Below the pieces are notes generated by a model, which did not search any database, had not been told where the DNA came from, and saw nothing but the letters and a program-made list of their open reading frames with translations. Source: Bacteroidota bacterium (GTDB taxonomy: Bacteria; Bacteroidota; Rhodothermia; Balneolales; Balneolaceae). Taken from it: a stretch of 5,179 bases of DNA. The DNA lies in the NCBI GenBank assembly GCA_024635465.1, contig JAGXIS010000132.1, positions 1-5,179 of the forward strand, written 5' to 3'. Within the stretch, counting starts at the first letter, position 1. Every line of letters starts with the position of its first letter. Below, in pieces: positions 5,161 through 5,179 of this stretch. A program made the translations under genes and the position numbers.

Positions 5161-5179
5161 CTGTCTCTTATACACATCT
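5161..5179. other. Nextera/Tn5 mosaic-end adapter left at contig end
   Basis: The final 19 bases, CTGTCTCTTATACACATCT, are identical to the reverse complement of the 19-bp mosaic end AGATGTGTATAAGAGACAG used in transposase-based library preparation. They end flush with the window and break the barrel reading frame with a TAA (minus-strand codon at 5168-5170). This is untrimmed adapter, not genomic DNA or a natural Tn5 end. Confidence 0.97.

Noticed and set aside
5161..5179. Natural Tn5/IS50 transposon end
   Set aside because: The sequence is the engineered 19-bp mosaic end, flush with the contig terminus, with no transposon sequence beyond it; library adapter explains it fully.

Overview
The window is a 5.2-kb contig end from what looks like a member of the Bacteroidota/Balneolota-Rhodothermota assemblage. 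The reasons are moderate AT-richness, mostly weak Shine-Dalgarno sequences with A-rich leaders, an ftsX with no ftsE beside it, and a TonB-receptor-like outer-membrane barrel. This placement is inference from gene content, not a match to a named species. The last 19 bases (5161-5179) are the Nextera/Tn5 mosaic-end adapter, so the natural sequence stops at 5160.

Left part (1-1121, + strand): the C-terminal half of a LOG-type (TIGR00730) nucleotide phosphoribohydrolase, then a small DUF1499 protein, then 10 bp further on a four-helix membrane protein of unknown function. The last two probably share a transcript.

Middle (1147-1810, - strand): a complete two-gene toxin-antitoxin module. An AbrB/MazE-type antitoxin comes first and overlaps, by the four bases ATGA, a Doc/Fic-fold toxin with an intact HPFYDGNKR motif. 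An AT-rich cluster of repeated half-sites sits on the predicted promoter just upstream and is the likely autoregulatory operator. This is the most accessory-looking part of the window. Behind it is a roughly 425-bp stretch with no secure gene. It holds a 53-codon aromatic-rich open frame (- strand) and a second short open stretch without a start codon, either of which may be gene remnants.

Right part (2183-5160): a Fur-family metal regulator on the + strand runs into the 3' end of ftsX on the - strand. Their stop codons are 9 bp apart inside a shared AT-rich inverted repeat. Upstream of ftsX on the same strand, 12 bp away, ends a large outer-membrane beta-barrel protein, probably a TonB-dependent receptor or porin, whose N-terminal part is lost at the contig end. 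Envelope functions (FtsX, outer-membrane barrel) and a metal regulator are therefore neighbours, but only the barrel-ftsX pair is arranged as an operon. I see no wholly new system. The items most worth a second look are the AbrB-Doc hybrid module with its operator, the small open frame upstream of it, and the adapter at the end.
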